Assembly (NCBI RefSeq): GCF_000425445.1
Contig: NZ_AUDL01000013.1
Span: 1-64,000, forward strand
DNA: 64,000 bases
Origin: Flavobacterium denitrificans DSM 15936
GTDB taxonomy: Bacteria > Bacteroidota > Bacteroidia > Flavobacteriales > Flavobacteriaceae
Reading direction: 5' to 3'
The notes under the pieces were generated by a model. It saw only the letters and a program-made list of their open reading frames with translations. It was not told the DNA's origin and did no database searches. Shown in pieces: positions 43,114-52,315 of this stretch. The position numbers and the translations under genes were made by a program. The stretch's first letter is position 1. Each line of letters starts with the position of its first letter.

Positions 43114-45120
43114 ATGCACAAAAATATTATGCTTTTTAGTATGATTTTGTTGTCTGCAACTGCTTTTTCGCAGGAAGATTTGCAGGAAGTAAAAGTCACT
43201 AAAAAGCAAAAAGGAATTAAAAAATCCTATACACTTACATCCAATACATCTGTTATTACAAGTAAAGAACTGCTAAAAGCAGCATGTTGTAATTTGGCAG
43301 AAAGTTTTGAGACAAATCCTTCAATCGATGTCAATTTTTCGGACGCTTTAACGGGAACCAAACAAATAAAAATGTTAGGTTTGACAAGCCCGTATTTAAT
43401 GATTACCGAAGAAAATATTCCTTCAGTCCGTGGCGCTTCTCAAGCTTACGGACTATCTTTTACGCCTGGAACTTGGATTGAAAGCGTTCAAATTACAAAA
43501 GGAGCGGGGAGTGTTATTAATGGGTACGAAAGTATTTCGGGACAAATTAATACAGAACTTTTAAAGCCTTTAAGCGATATTCCGTTTTTTTTAAATGCCT
43601 ACGGTTCTACCGATGCGCGTTTTGAATTAAATACACATTTCAATAAAAAAATATCAGACAAATGGGCGACAAGTCTTTTTGTTCATGGAAATGCGCGTGT
43701 TGCCAAAAACGACATGAATGATGATGGATTTTTAGATAATCCGTTAGGAAAACAAATCAATGTTTTGAATCGATATCAATATTATGATCCTGAAAGCGGA
43801 CTGGTGAGTTTTATCAATTTCAGATATATGAATGATAAAAAACAAACCGGAGAAGTTGATTTTGATAAAGATATTGACCGAGGCACTACAAATCATTGGG
43901 GTTCTGAAATCAATACAGAGCGGTTTGATGTTTCAACAAAAATAGGTTATGTTTTTCCAGATATGCCTTACCAAAGCATTGGTTTTCAAAATGCTTTTAA
44001 TAGCCACAAGCAAGATTCTTATTTTGGACTAAATTTGTATGATATCAAACAGAATAGTTTTTATTCGAATTTGATTTTCAATTCGATTATCAATAACACG
44101 AAACATAAATTTACGACTGGATTGAATTTTACATACGATCAATATCAGGAATTTGTGAATGTTGTAGACTACAGTCGAATCGATAATTCGGTAGGAGCGT
44201 TTTTTGAATATACCTATGATAATACAGATAATTTTAGTTTGATTTTGGGCGGAAGAGTAGATAATCATAACCGATTGGGCTTTTTTGTAACGCCACGTTT
44301 GCATATGAGATACAATCCTTGGAAAAATGGAGTGATTCGTTTTTCTGTAGGAAGAGGAAAGCGTTCTGCTAATATTTTTGCTGAAAACCAACAGCTTTTT
44401 GCAAGTTCAAGAGCGTTTTCGATTTTGGATACAAATGGGAAAATATACGGTTTGAATCCTGAAATAGCATGGAATTATGGAATTAGCTTTTCGCAAAAAT
44501 TCAGAATTTTTAATAAAAATGCCGAAGCGGGATTTGATTTCTATAGAACTGATTTTCAAAACCAGGCTGTTGTTGATTTAATGCAAAGTCCACAACAAGT
44601 TTTGTTTTATGATTTAAAAGGAAGCTCATTTGCTAATAGTTTTCAATTTGAATTCAATTATGAACTTATTCATAACCTGAATTTAAGAACTGCATATAAA
44701 TATTATGACATTCAAACAGATTATTTAAGAGGTACATTCCAGCGCCCGTTGCAGGCTAAACATCGTTTTTTAGGAAATCTTGAATACGAATTGGCTTCAG
44801 ATAATAACAAACAATGGAAGTTTGATTACACTTTCAATTGGACAGGAAAACAACAATTGCCTTATACAGCTTCAAATCCGGCGGAAGATCAATTCCCTGA
44901 TCTCTCTCCAGCTTACCTAGTTATGAATGCACAAGTGACAAGAGTTTTTTCTGAAGTTTTTGAAGTGTATATTGGCGGAGAAAACATTGGAAACTACAAA
45001 CAGCAAAAAGCCATTTTAGGTGCTGATGATCCTTTTGGATCAAATTTTGATGCGTCAGTAGCATATGCTCCAATATTCGGACAAATGTATTATGCAGGAT
45101 TACGATTTAAAATAAAATAA
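43114..45120 (+). CDS. TonB-dependent receptor, probably metal-related
   Basis: 668 aa: signal peptide (to about residue 20), a short N-terminal segment, a plug (about 45-155) and a barrel ending in GLRFKIK. The plug has a Cys pair (LKAACCNLAESFETNPSID) and GTKQIKMLGLTSPYLMI. There is no STN or carboxypeptidase-like domain, unlike the other receptor in this window. Neighbours with Cys-rich and HMA proteins make copper or a similar ion the best guess for the ligand. Confidence 0.87.
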   Translation: MHKNIMLFSMILLSATAFSQEDLQEVKVTKKQKGIKKSYTLTSNTSVITSKELLKAACCNLAESFETNPSIDVNFSDALTGTKQIKMLGLTSPYLMITEENIPSVRGASQAYGLSFTPGTWIESVQITKGAGSVINGYESISGQINTELLKPLSDIPFFLNAYGSTDARFELNTHFNKKISDKWATSLFVHGNARVAKNDMNDDGFLDNPLGKQINVLNRYQYYDPESGLVSFINFRYMNDKKQTGEVDFDKDIDRGTTNHWGSEINTERFDVSTKIGYVFPDMPYQSIGFQNAFNSHKQDSYFGLNLYDIKQNSFYSNLIFNSIINNTKHKFTTGLNFTYDQYQEFVNVVDYSRIDNSVGAFFEYTYDNTDNFSLILGGRVDNHNRLGFFVTPRLHMRYNPWKNGVIRFSVGRGKRSANIFAENQQLFASSRAFSILDTNGKIYGLNPEIAWNYGISFSQKFRIFNKNAEAGFDFYRTDFQNQAVVDLMQSPQQVLFYDLKGSSFANSFQFEFNYELIHNLNLRTAYKYYDIQTDYLRGTFQRPLQAKHRFLGNLEYELASDNNKQWKFDYTFNWTGKQQLPYTASNPAEDQFPDLSPAYLVMNAQVTRVFSEVFEVYIGGENIGNYKQQKAILGADDPFGSNFDASVAYAPIFGQMYYAGLRFKIK

Positions 45121-45160
45121 TAGAATAATAGAATAATAGAATAATAGAATAATAGAATAA
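45121..45160 (+). repeat. Five tandem copies of TAGAATAA
   Basis: Five perfect 8-bp units follow the receptor stop codon without a gap, giving stop codons in several frames. Being 8 bp long, changes in copy number would not be frame-preserving, but the array is outside any reading frame; it could change spacing to the next gene (24 bases on). Confidence 0.9.
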
Positions 45161-45184
45161 TATCAAATTTAATATTTAGACAAA

Positions 45185-45526
45185 ATGAAAAAAATAATTT
45201 TAATAGCAATAATTGGATTTTTAGGATTTTCTGCCCAAGCGCAAACTAAGAAAAATAAGAATTTAAAATATACTACTGAGGTAAACGGCAATTGTGAACA
45301 ATGCAAAAAACGTATTGAAAAAGCGGCTTTTAGTGTTCCGGGAGTAAAAACGGCAAATTGGGATATTACTTCTCACCAACTGTCGGTAATTTTGAATGAA
45401 GAAAAATCATCTCCAGCCGATTTAAATAAAGCAATTGCTAAAGTTGGCCACGATACAAAAGAGGTAAAAGCAACTCAAACAGATTATGATAATTTGCACA
45501 GCTGTTGCAAGTATGTAAGAGAATAA
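45185..45526 (+). CDS. Secreted heavy-metal-associated (HMA) domain protein
   Basis: 113 aa: signal peptide (to about residue 20) and an HMA ferredoxin-like domain with the CxxC metal site as NCEQC (Cys37, Cys40). The usual start MxCxxC reads GNCEQC, and an extra HSCC at 105-108 near the end may add ligands. A periplasmic metal chaperone working with the receptor before it is the likely role. Confidence 0.88.
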   Translation: MKKIILIAIIGFLGFSAQAQTKKNKNLKYTTEVNGNCEQCKKRIEKAAFSVPGVKTANWDITSHQLSVILNEEKSSPADLNKAIAKVGHDTKEVKATQTDYDNLHSCCKYVRE

Positions 45527-45534
45527 TAATATTT

Positions 45535-45566
45535 GAAGCCTCAAGCTTTTTCTTGAGGCTTTTTTA
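45535..45566 (+). terminator. Terminator of the metal cassette
   Basis: A 10-bp stem AAGCCTCAAG/CTTGAGGCTT with a 6-nt loop, followed by T5. Confidence 0.9.
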
Positions 45567-45598
45567 TAGTTAATTAATCTTTAAAATACCACATTTTA

Positions 45599-45629
45599 TT
45601 GTGGTTGAAGTAAATTATTGTTACTTTCA
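45599..45629 (+). promoter_or_regulatory. Promoter of the DedA gene (TTG-N20-TACTTTCA)
   Basis: TTG at 45599-45601 and TACTTTCA at 45622-45629 are 20 bp apart; two mismatches from the -7 consensus. Confidence 0.45.
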
Positions 45630-45662
45630 CGAACTTAAATTAAGTATAACCAAACCATTTTT

Positions 45663-46349
45663 ATGAATAATTTTGATTGGACACAATTAGTCAACCCTGA
45701 ATTTTATATAACTTTAAGTATCGGTGGTTTTCAAATTGGTTTATACATCGTGCTGTTTATTGTTTTTGCTGAAACCGGACTCTTTGCTGGTTTTTTTCTT
45801 CCTGGTGACAGTCTGCTTTTTTTATCAGGTATTTACAGCCGTGACTTAATTGAAAATGTTGTTTATATTCCGAGTGATTTCATAAACGTTTTTATACTTT
45901 CTACTTTAGTTGCCGTAATGGGAGTTTTAGGAAACATGACTGGATATTGGTTTGGGGCCAAAAGCGGTTATTATCTGTTCAAAAAAGAAGATACGTTTTG
46001 GTTCAAGAAAAAATACTTGTTGCAATCAAAAGATTTTTTTGAAAAATACGGTGGAAAAGCAATTATTTATGCTCGTTTCCTACCAATCTTTAGAACTTTT
46101 GCGCCAATCATTGCGGGAATAGTTTCAATGGATAAAAAGAAGTTTATGTTCTATAATGTTTTGAGTTCATTTTTATGGTCGTTCATATTGATCTTTTCTG
46201 GACATTATTTATACGGAGTGTTTTTAGAGCATGGAATTGATTTAAAAGAGCATATTGAAGTTATCGTAATAGGAATAATCATTGTATCGACATTTCCAGT
46301 TTTCTTAAAGCTTATTAAAAAGAGAACAAGCCACCAGGAAAAAATATAA
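45663..46349 (+). CDS. DedA family membrane protein
   Basis: 228 aa, about five hydrophobic segments. Typical motifs: FAETGLFAGFFLPGDSLLF (residues 35-55), GNMTGYWFGAKSGYYLF and ARFLPIFRTFAPIIAGI. The family includes undecaprenyl-phosphate and phospholipid flippases of the inner membrane. Transcribed alone between a terminator and a convergent rodA gene. Confidence 0.92.
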   Translation: MNNFDWTQLVNPEFYITLSIGGFQIGLYIVLFIVFAETGLFAGFFLPGDSLLFLSGIYSRDLIENVVYIPSDFINVFILSTLVAVMGVLGNMTGYWFGAKSGYYLFKKEDTFWFKKKYLLQSKDFFEKYGGKAIIYARFLPIFRTFAPIIAGIVSMDKKKFMFYNVLSSFLWSFILIFSGHYLYGVFLEHGIDLKEHIEVIVIGIIIVSTFPVFLKLIKKRTSHQEKI

Positions 46350-46353
46350 TCAT

Positions 46354-46386
46354 AAAAAATCCGAAGTTTAAAACTTCGGATTTTTT
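46354..46386. terminator. Bidirectional terminator between dedA and rodA
   Basis: A stem of up to 16 bp AAAAAATCCGAAGTTT/AAACTTCGGATTTTTT. A run on one side and T run on the other allow it to serve both dedA (+) and the rod-shape operon (-). Confidence 0.85.
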
Positions 46387-46567
46387 TTAGACTATTGTTA
46401 AGGTAAATCTGTTTTTGGTATGATTTGTATAGGTTTCAATCATTAAGAATAAGAAATGTATTGAGATCCTGTGGCGCTTGAAATATTTGAAGCGGTTGAA
46501 TAGGTTTTTTTCTTTGGTGTTTTTAAACGTTTGTAAAAAAGTTGTTATAAATTAACAATTAATAAAA

Positions 46568-47803
46568 CTACCATTCATTTACTTTATTCGCATCCATTTT
46601 TAAGAAAATAAACAGTAAAATAGTGAATCCCCAGAGTCCAGAACCTCCGTAAGAAAAGAAGGGCAGCGGAACACCAATAGTTGGGAAAATGCCAATAACC
46701 ATTGCAATATTTACAAAAAAGTGAATGAATAAGATTCCAGCAACGCAGTACCCGTAAACGCGGCTAAATTTCGTTTTTTGTCTTTCAGCCAAATAAATGA
46801 CTCTTAAAAATAAGCCTACAAAAAGTGCAATAACGGCTAAAGAGCCAACAAAACCCCATTCTTCACCTACGGTTGTAAAAATATAATCGGTATGTTGTTC
46901 AGGTACAAATCCTCCTTTTGTTTGTGTTCCTTGTAAAAAGCCTTTTCCAAGCCATCCGCCTGATCCAATTGCAATTTCAGATTGGTTGGTGTTATAACCG
47001 ATGCCTTTCATGTCGACTGTTTTTCCAAGCAAAATATTGAAACGATCTCTGTGGTGTTGTTTGAAAACGTGATCAAATACATAATCTACAGAGAAAACAA
47101 ATGCTGAAACAATAGCTAGAAAAATGGCGCTCATCAATAGATTTCGATCTACAACTCGACCCTTAAAATGAATAATTGCCAATACCAATGCCGCCAGTAG
47201 TATAACAACATATGGTTCTAAAACCAATGTCAATACAAACAATAAAATTGTAATAAATCCAGTCCATACATACCAAGACGGTAAGCCTTCACGATACAAA
47301 ACTATGATGAAAACACTATAAATCAACGCACTTCCAGGGTCTGGTTGTGGCAAAATTAGAAGTACTGGCAAAAATACTATGGCTAGAGCTTGAATTTGTC
47401 TGTTTACTTCCTTAAGATTGATTTGGGTATCACTTAAATATTTTGCCAAAGCTAATGATGTAGCGGCTTTAGCAAACTCAGAAGGCTGTAAAGTAAAGCT
47501 TCCAATGGCATACCAACATCTTTGTCCGGCAATGGTTTTTCCAAAAATAAACAAGCCTGCAAGAGATAATAATGATACTCCAAAAATAATACTCGCGTAT
47601 TTTTCGTAAAATTTTCCGTCAACAAAAAGTACAACAAAAATTAGAGGAATAGTACATCCAATAAAAATTAATTGCTTTTGATAAGTGCCTTCCGTAGATA
47701 ATAATGAAGAGGAATAGATGTTTAGCCACCCTAATATTACTAACGTGATATAGATAAAAACACTTATCCAGTCAATGTTATTTTTTACACTTTGATTTTT
47801 CAT
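46568..47803 (-). CDS. rodA: Rod-shape peptidoglycan polymerase RodA
   Basis: 411 aa SEDS-family glycosyltransferase with about ten transmembrane helices. Family motifs: FTLQPSEFAKAATSLALAKYLS, LPQPDPGSALIY (catalytic Asp), VPEQHTDYIFTTVGEEWGF and PLPFFSYGGSGLW. It polymerises lipid II during cell elongation together with PBP2, encoded 16 bases upstream. Last gene of the mre cluster. Confidence 0.96.
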   Translation of the reverse strand: MKNQSVKNNIDWISVFIYITLVILGWLNIYSSSLLSTEGTYQKQLIFIGCTIPLIFVVLFVDGKFYEKYASIIFGVSLLSLAGLFIFGKTIAGQRCWYAIGSFTLQPSEFAKAATSLALAKYLSDTQINLKEVNRQIQALAIVFLPVLLILPQPDPGSALIYSVFIIVLYREGLPSWYVWTGFITILLFVLTLVLEPYVVILLAALVLAIIHFKGRVVDRNLLMSAIFLAIVSAFVFSVDYVFDHVFKQHHRDRFNILLGKTVDMKGIGYNTNQSEIAIGSGGWLGKGFLQGTQTKGGFVPEQHTDYIFTTVGEEWGFVGSLAVIALFVGLFLRVIYLAERQKTKFSRVYGYCVAGILFIHFFVNIAMVIGIFPTIGVPLPFFSYGGSGLWGFTILLFIFLKMDANKVNEW

Positions 47804-47819
47804 TTGAAATAATCCTTTG

Positions 47820-49799
47820 TTAGTTTTTCTTAGTAGTGTCTACCGCCGTTTTTTTGACTTCTGTTTTTGTGGTCGTTGTAGCTGGAGCTTTTGGTTTTAC
47901 AATTTTAGCTTGCAACACAGAGTCTTTTGGAACAGATTCAATTTTGCTAGCTTCATTCATTCCTCCAAGTTTGGCATATTCAGAGGCTAAACTTTTATTT
48001 AATACTCTTGTTTCTAAATCAGTTCTTGTAATTTTTCTTCTTAAATATTTTTCAATCATCAAACTCGCAATTGGTCCAGCTACACTTGCTCCAAAACCTC
48101 CGTTTTCGATCATAATAGCAATGGCAATTTTTGGATTATCTTTTGGTGCAAAAGCAACAAAAATAGAGTGGTCTTCTAATTGAACTCTTTTTCCTCCAAT
48201 TTTAGCAAAATTCTCAGCAGTTCCTGTTTTTCCACAAATATCAATTCCTTCTACTCTTAATCTGCTTGCCGTTCCCATATTGTATACATCAAATAGGCCA
48301 CTTATGATTGGTGGGAAATATTTTTGATCAATAGTTGTAACATGCTTGGTTGTGAACTTTTTGTCGATGGTTTCGCCTTCAATTTTTTTGATGATATGAG
48401 GAGTGTAATAATAACCCTGATTTGCGATTGTCGCCATCATATTGGCAAGCTGAATTGGCGTCATTACAACCTCTCCCTGACCAATTGCATTAGAAACAAT
48501 AGCAGTACTTCTCCATCCTCCGTTAGGATACATGCGCTTGTATGTTTTTGAAGTTGGAATTTTTCCTCTTTTTCCAGTTGGCAAATCATAACCCATGAAC
48601 TCTCCTAATCCAAAACTTTTAAGGTGAGAACTCCAAACATCTACAGCAGCACTTGGCTTTGTGTATTTATTGATAGTTCTCATGTATGCAGTTGCAAAAT
48701 ACGTGTTACAAGATTGATAAATACCTCTGTGCAATTGTAATTGTCCTCCGCTACAGTGGCATCTCATAAAACGGCCTCGAGCATAGCTAAAACCATGATG
48801 ACAGGAAACAGTGAAAGTGTTTTCATCAATTACGCCTTCTTGAAGGGCTACTAGTCCGGTCAATAATTTAAAAGGAGAACCAGGAGGATATTCTGCCAAA
48901 AGTCCTCTGTCGTATAATGGCTTTGCAATAGAATCATTATATAAAAGAGTGTAGTTTTTAGATCTTTGTCTTCCAACTAAAATTCCAGGATCGTACGAAG
49001 GTGCTGTAACAAGAGCTAAAATTTCACCTGTTTTAGGCTCAAGCGCTACGATTCCGCCTCTTTTGTTAATCATTAATTCTTCGCCATATTTTTGAAGTTC
49101 AGCATCAATAGTTAAATTGATGTCTTCTCCCGCAACAGCGATTGTGTCGTATTTTCCGTTTTTATAAGAACCTATTTCACGATTGTATTTGTCTTTTTGA
49201 ATGTATTTTACACCTTTTATTCCACGTAAAATTTCTTCATAGCTTTCTTCAACACCTTGTCGTCCAATTAAATCTCCACTATTATAATATGGATTTTTTG
49301 CAATTTGGCGTTCATTTACTTGTGTGATAGAGCCAAAAATATTAGCGCCATAATCTACTTCGTAATCACGAAGTGATCTTTTTTGGAAATAAAAGCCTTC
49401 AAATTTTCTGATTTTTTCTTGAAAGGCTGCAAATTCACTTTTGTTTAGTTGCGCTAAAAATACAGAAGGTAGTCTTGGACTGTATACTTTTGCCTTTGCA
49501 ATTCTCTTTTCGTAATCTTCTTTTGTGATGTTTAATAATGTACAAAATTCATCTACGTTCAAATCTTCTTTGATATCTTTTGGAATTACCATGATATCAT
49601 AAGAAGCCTGATTGGCAACTAAAAGTTTGCCATTTCGATCATAAATGTAGCCTCTTTCAGGATAATCATATTGCTTTTTTATTGCATTATTTTCTGATTT
49701 TAATTTGAAAGAATCATCAATAATTTGCAAATAAAACACCCTGATCACCAGCAAAGATCCTGCAATGATAATTAAAGCGGGCAGCAAAATTTTTCTCAT
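47820..49799 (-). CDS. mrdA: Penicillin-binding protein 2 (elongation transpeptidase)
   Basis: 659 aa. An N-terminal anchor (about residues 5-24), a PBP dimer domain (about 45-215) and the transpeptidase domain (about 245-590) with SPFK (Ser308 catalytic, Lys311), SCN (363-365) and KTG (524-526). Between the first two motifs lies a Cys/His-rich segment (Cys333, His334, His335, Cys347, His348, Cys349, His357) that may bind zinc. A C-terminal Lys- and Thr-rich tail of about 40 residues follows. Crosslinks elongation peptidoglycan with RodA. It overlaps mreD by 4 bases. Confidence 0.95.
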   Translation of the reverse strand: MRKILLPALIIIAGSLLVIRVFYLQIIDDSFKLKSENNAIKKQYDYPERGYIYDRNGKLLVANQASYDIMVIPKDIKEDLNVDEFCTLLNITKEDYEKRIAKAKVYSPRLPSVFLAQLNKSEFAAFQEKIRKFEGFYFQKRSLRDYEVDYGANIFGSITQVNERQIAKNPYYNSGDLIGRQGVEESYEEILRGIKGVKYIQKDKYNREIGSYKNGKYDTIAVAGEDINLTIDAELQKYGEELMINKRGGIVALEPKTGEILALVTAPSYDPGILVGRQRSKNYTLLYNDSIAKPLYDRGLLAEYPPGSPFKLLTGLVALQEGVIDENTFTVSCHHGFSYARGRFMRCHCSGGQLQLHRGIYQSCNTYFATAYMRTINKYTKPSAAVDVWSSHLKSFGLGEFMGYDLPTGKRGKIPTSKTYKRMYPNGGWRSTAIVSNAIGQGEVVMTPIQLANMMATIANQGYYYTPHIIKKIEGETIDKKFTTKHVTTIDQKYFPPIISGLFDVYNMGTASRLRVEGIDICGKTGTAENFAKIGGKRVQLEDHSIFVAFAPKDNPKIAIAIMIENGGFGASVAGPIASLMIEKYLRRKITRTDLETRVLNKSLASEYAKLGGMNEASKIESVPKDSVLQAKIVKPKAPATTTTKTEVKKTAVDTTKKN

Positions 49800-50302
49800 C
49801 GTTTATTTGGCTTAATAAGGTAGATTATTATGATTGAAGTTATTATTGTAAAAATCGAACTGAACAAGGTTCTAAGTAAAATATCCCATATAAATTTAAA
49901 CTGGAAAGCTTCAAGAATAAATAATATAATATGGTGTAATAATACCGAGAGCAGTATAAATGAAAAACGTTCAGGAGTTAGCGATTCGTTTAGTTTGATG
50001 GTTTGGTATTCATAGCTTAATCCAAATGAAAACTTAAAAATATAAGGTCTGTAATAAGCAAGAATTACACATGCCGTTGCGTGGATTCCTCCCGAATTGC
50101 AAAACATATCCATTGTTAATCCAAGCAAAAAACTTGAAATAATCAAGCCTGATTTGTTGCTGTTGACAGGATAAAGGATGATATATAAGATATACGGAAA
50201 AGGACTTATATAGCCTAAAAAATTCATGTTATTAAAAATAACAACCTGAATTGCCAGCAACATAATAAATCGAAAAATATTGACTAACAATGCGCTATTC
50301 AT
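49796..50302 (-). CDS. mreD: Rod shape-determining protein MreD
   Basis: 168 aa, about five to six transmembrane helices, sequence weakly conserved as usual for MreD. Identification rests on topology and on its place between mreC (8-base overlap) and mrdA (4-base overlap). It links MreC and the elongation machinery in the inner membrane. Confidence 0.88.
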   Translation of the reverse strand: MNSALLVNIFRFIMLLAIQVVIFNNMNFLGYISPFPYILYIILYPVNSNKSGLIISSFLLGLTMDMFCNSGGIHATACVILAYYRPYIFKFSFGLSYEYQTIKLNESLTPERFSFILLSVLLHHIILFILEAFQFKFIWDILLRTLFSSIFTIITSIIIIYLIKPNKR

Positions 50303-51119
50303 CTTTTTCCTTTTTTTCTAAATTAATAAGTTCTTCTCTGTCTTTGCTTTTTATGATATAGACATGACCTAGGTTTGTCATGTCGTTAAATAGTTTCACT
50401 TTTATCACATAAAAACTAGTGCCTTCTTTTTTGTATATAACATCTACAGTTCCAATGTTGATTCCTTCAGGGAAAATTACCGATTGACCTCCGGTTACGA
50501 TAGTGTCACCTTTTCTAATTGATGCTAATCTTGGAACATCTTCTAGCTGAACAAATCCGGTACTTTTTCCGTCCCAGGTTAAAGAACCAAAATGATTTGA
50601 TTTTTTAATCTTAGCATTAATCTGTGATTTCATGTTTAAGATACTAACAACGGTCGAGTAATTAGGAGAAGTATTATCAACAACCCCAACAATTCCTAAG
50701 CTGTTAATTACCCCCATATCTTCTTTAACTCCTTCTTTTGTCCCGGAATTAAGAGTAATATAGTTTTCATGTCTATTGTAAGAGTTATGAATCACTTTTG
50801 AAACAATAATGTCGGTAGGTTTTATACCTTTTATACTATCTGGTAGTGGTGCTTTTGTAGTGTCTTCTTTATTAAATAAAAGACTTTTTAATCTTGCATT
50901 TTCAAGTACAAGTTCGTCATTTTCAGCTCTTAAATTCAAATATTCGTTTACATGATTAATTCTTTCATAAACACCACCGCTCAAAAAGTTAGCAGAACTG
51001 ATTACTTTGCTTCTGTGATAGGAATGGGATTGAATTGTGAGCGTCAACGAAATACCTAAAAGCAGCAAAAACAGCAATCGATTACTGTTTCTTATAATGA
51101 AATTAAATATTTGCTGCAT
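50295..51119 (-). CDS. mreC: Rod shape-determining protein MreC
   Basis: 274 aa: a membrane anchor (about residues 12-30), a coiled-coil stretch (about 55-85, YLNLRAENDELVLENARLKSLL) and a beta-barrel periplasmic domain (about 110-265) with LNSGTKEGVKEDMGVINSLGIVGVV. It forms a scaffold that activates PBP2. It follows mreB after a gap with a strong hairpin. Confidence 0.93.
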   Translation of the reverse strand: MQQIFNFIIRNSNRLLFLLLLGISLTLTIQSHSYHRSKVISSANFLSGGVYERINHVNEYLNLRAENDELVLENARLKSLLFNKEDTTKAPLPDSIKGIKPTDIIVSKVIHNSYNRHENYITLNSGTKEGVKEDMGVINSLGIVGVVDNTSPNYSTVVSILNMKSQINAKIKKSNHFGSLTWDGKSTGFVQLEDVPRLASIRKGDTIVTGGQSVIFPEGINIGTVDVIYKKEGTSFYVIKVKLFNDMTNLGHVYIIKSKDREELINLEKKEKDE

Positions 51120-51164
51120 TTCTTGTCTGGTTATTTTGTTTCAGGATATGCTTTAGGTTTCAAA

Positions 51165-51205
51165 TTTTATAAAGGTCAAATCATATACATTTGACCTTTA
51201 TAAAA
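51165..51205 (-). terminator. 16-bp hairpin between mreB and mreC
   Basis: Perfect arms TTTTATAAAGGTCAAA (51165-51180) and TTTGACCTTTATAAAA (51190-51205) with a 9-nt loop, within the 111-base gap. No long T run follows on the minus strand, so attenuation or RNA processing is as likely as full termination; it could set a higher mreB level than mreCD. Confidence 0.65.
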
Positions 51206-51230
51206 GTAAATTAGTTTGTTATTTTGAATC

Positions 51231-52259
51231 TTATTTGATTAAGATGCTTTTAAATTTTGCAATGTTTTTAAGTGCCATTCCAGTGCCGCGAACAACAGCT
51301 CTTAATGGATCTTCAGCAATATAAACAGGTAAATCTGTTTTTTGAGAAATACGTTTGTCAAGACCTCTCAACATAGATCCACCACCTGCTAAATAGATAC
51401 CAGTATTGTAGATATCTGCCGCTAACTCAGGAGGAGTTTGAGATAATGTTTCCATTACAGCATCCTCAATACGTTGGATAGATTTGTCTAAAGCTTTTGC
51501 GATCTCACGGTAAGATACATCTACTTGTTTTGGTTTACCAGTAAGCAAATCTCTACCTTGAACTGACATGTCTTCTGGTGGCCCGTCTAAATCTTCGATA
51601 GCGGCTCCGATTTGAATTTTGATTTTCTCAGCAGTACTTTCCCCAACAAATAAGTTGTGCTGTGTACGCATGTAATATACGATGTCATTTGTGAAAACGT
51701 CACCCGCAATTTTTACAGATTTATCACAAACAATTCCGCCTAATGCAATAACAGCGATTTCTGTTGTACCACCTCCAATATCTACAATCATGTTTCCTTT
51801 TGGTTGCATGATATCGATTCCAATACCGATTGCAGCAGCCATTGGTTCATGAATCAAGTAAACTTCTTTTCCGTTTACACGCTCACAAGATTCTTTTACT
51901 GCACGCATTTCAACCTCAGTAATTCCAGAAGGAATACAAACTACCATTCTCAAGGCTGGTGTGAACATTCTCTTTTTTAATGCCGGAATACTTTTAATGA
52001 ACATATTGATCATTTTTTCTGAAGCATCAAAATCGGCAATTACACCATCTTTCAAAGGCCTTATGGTCTTGATGTTTTCATGTGTTTTACCTTGCATCAT
52101 GTTGGCTTCTTTACCAACAGCGATGATTTTGCCTGAAACTCTGTCGCGTGCTACGATAGAGGGGCTGTCAATAACAACTTTATCATTATGAATGATTAAA
52201 GTGTTTGCGGTACCAAGGTCTATTGCAATATCCTCAGTCATGAAATCAAAAAATCCCAT
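51231..52259 (-). CDS. mreB: Rod shape-determining actin homologue MreB
   Basis: 342 aa. Actin-fold nucleotide motifs: phosphate 1 IAIDLGTANTLI (about residues 11-22), phosphate 2 NMIVDIGGGTTEIAVI, and adenosine YLAGGGSMLRG. It forms membrane filaments that direct lateral wall synthesis. A TAACTTTG box at 52302-52309 precedes it, so it probably heads the operon towards rodA. Confidence 0.98.
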   Translation of the reverse strand: MGFFDFMTEDIAIDLGTANTLIIHNDKVVIDSPSIVARDRVSGKIIAVGKEANMMQGKTHENIKTIRPLKDGVIADFDASEKMINMFIKSIPALKKRMFTPALRMVVCIPSGITEVEMRAVKESCERVNGKEVYLIHEPMAAAIGIGIDIMQPKGNMIVDIGGGTTEIAVIALGGIVCDKSVKIAGDVFTNDIVYYMRTQHNLFVGESTAEKIKIQIGAAIEDLDGPPEDMSVQGRDLLTGKPKQVDVSYREIAKALDKSIQRIEDAVMETLSQTPPELAADIYNTGIYLAGGGSMLRGLDKRISQKTDLPVYIAEDPLRAVVRGTGMALKNIAKFKSILIK

Positions 52260-52301
52260 AAGTTTTTTAGGGGTTTAAAATGTTATAAATTATTTATCGA
52301 A

Positions 52302-52309
52302 CAAAGTTA
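52302..52309 (-). promoter_or_regulatory. -7 box (TAACTTTG) of the mre operon
   Basis: Perfect TAnnTTTG on the minus strand between purH and mreB, 43 bases before the mreB ATG. No TTG at the -33 position. Confidence 0.45.
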
Positions 52310-52315
52310 AACAAA

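Noticed and set aside
44029..44391. 120-codon frame antisense to the metal-cassette receptor
   Set aside because: Fully inside a receptor with clear barrel features on the other strand and without its own start context.
47836..48183. 115-codon frame antisense to the PBP2 gene
   Set aside because: Shadow of the real gene; hydrophobic composition follows from the complementary strand.
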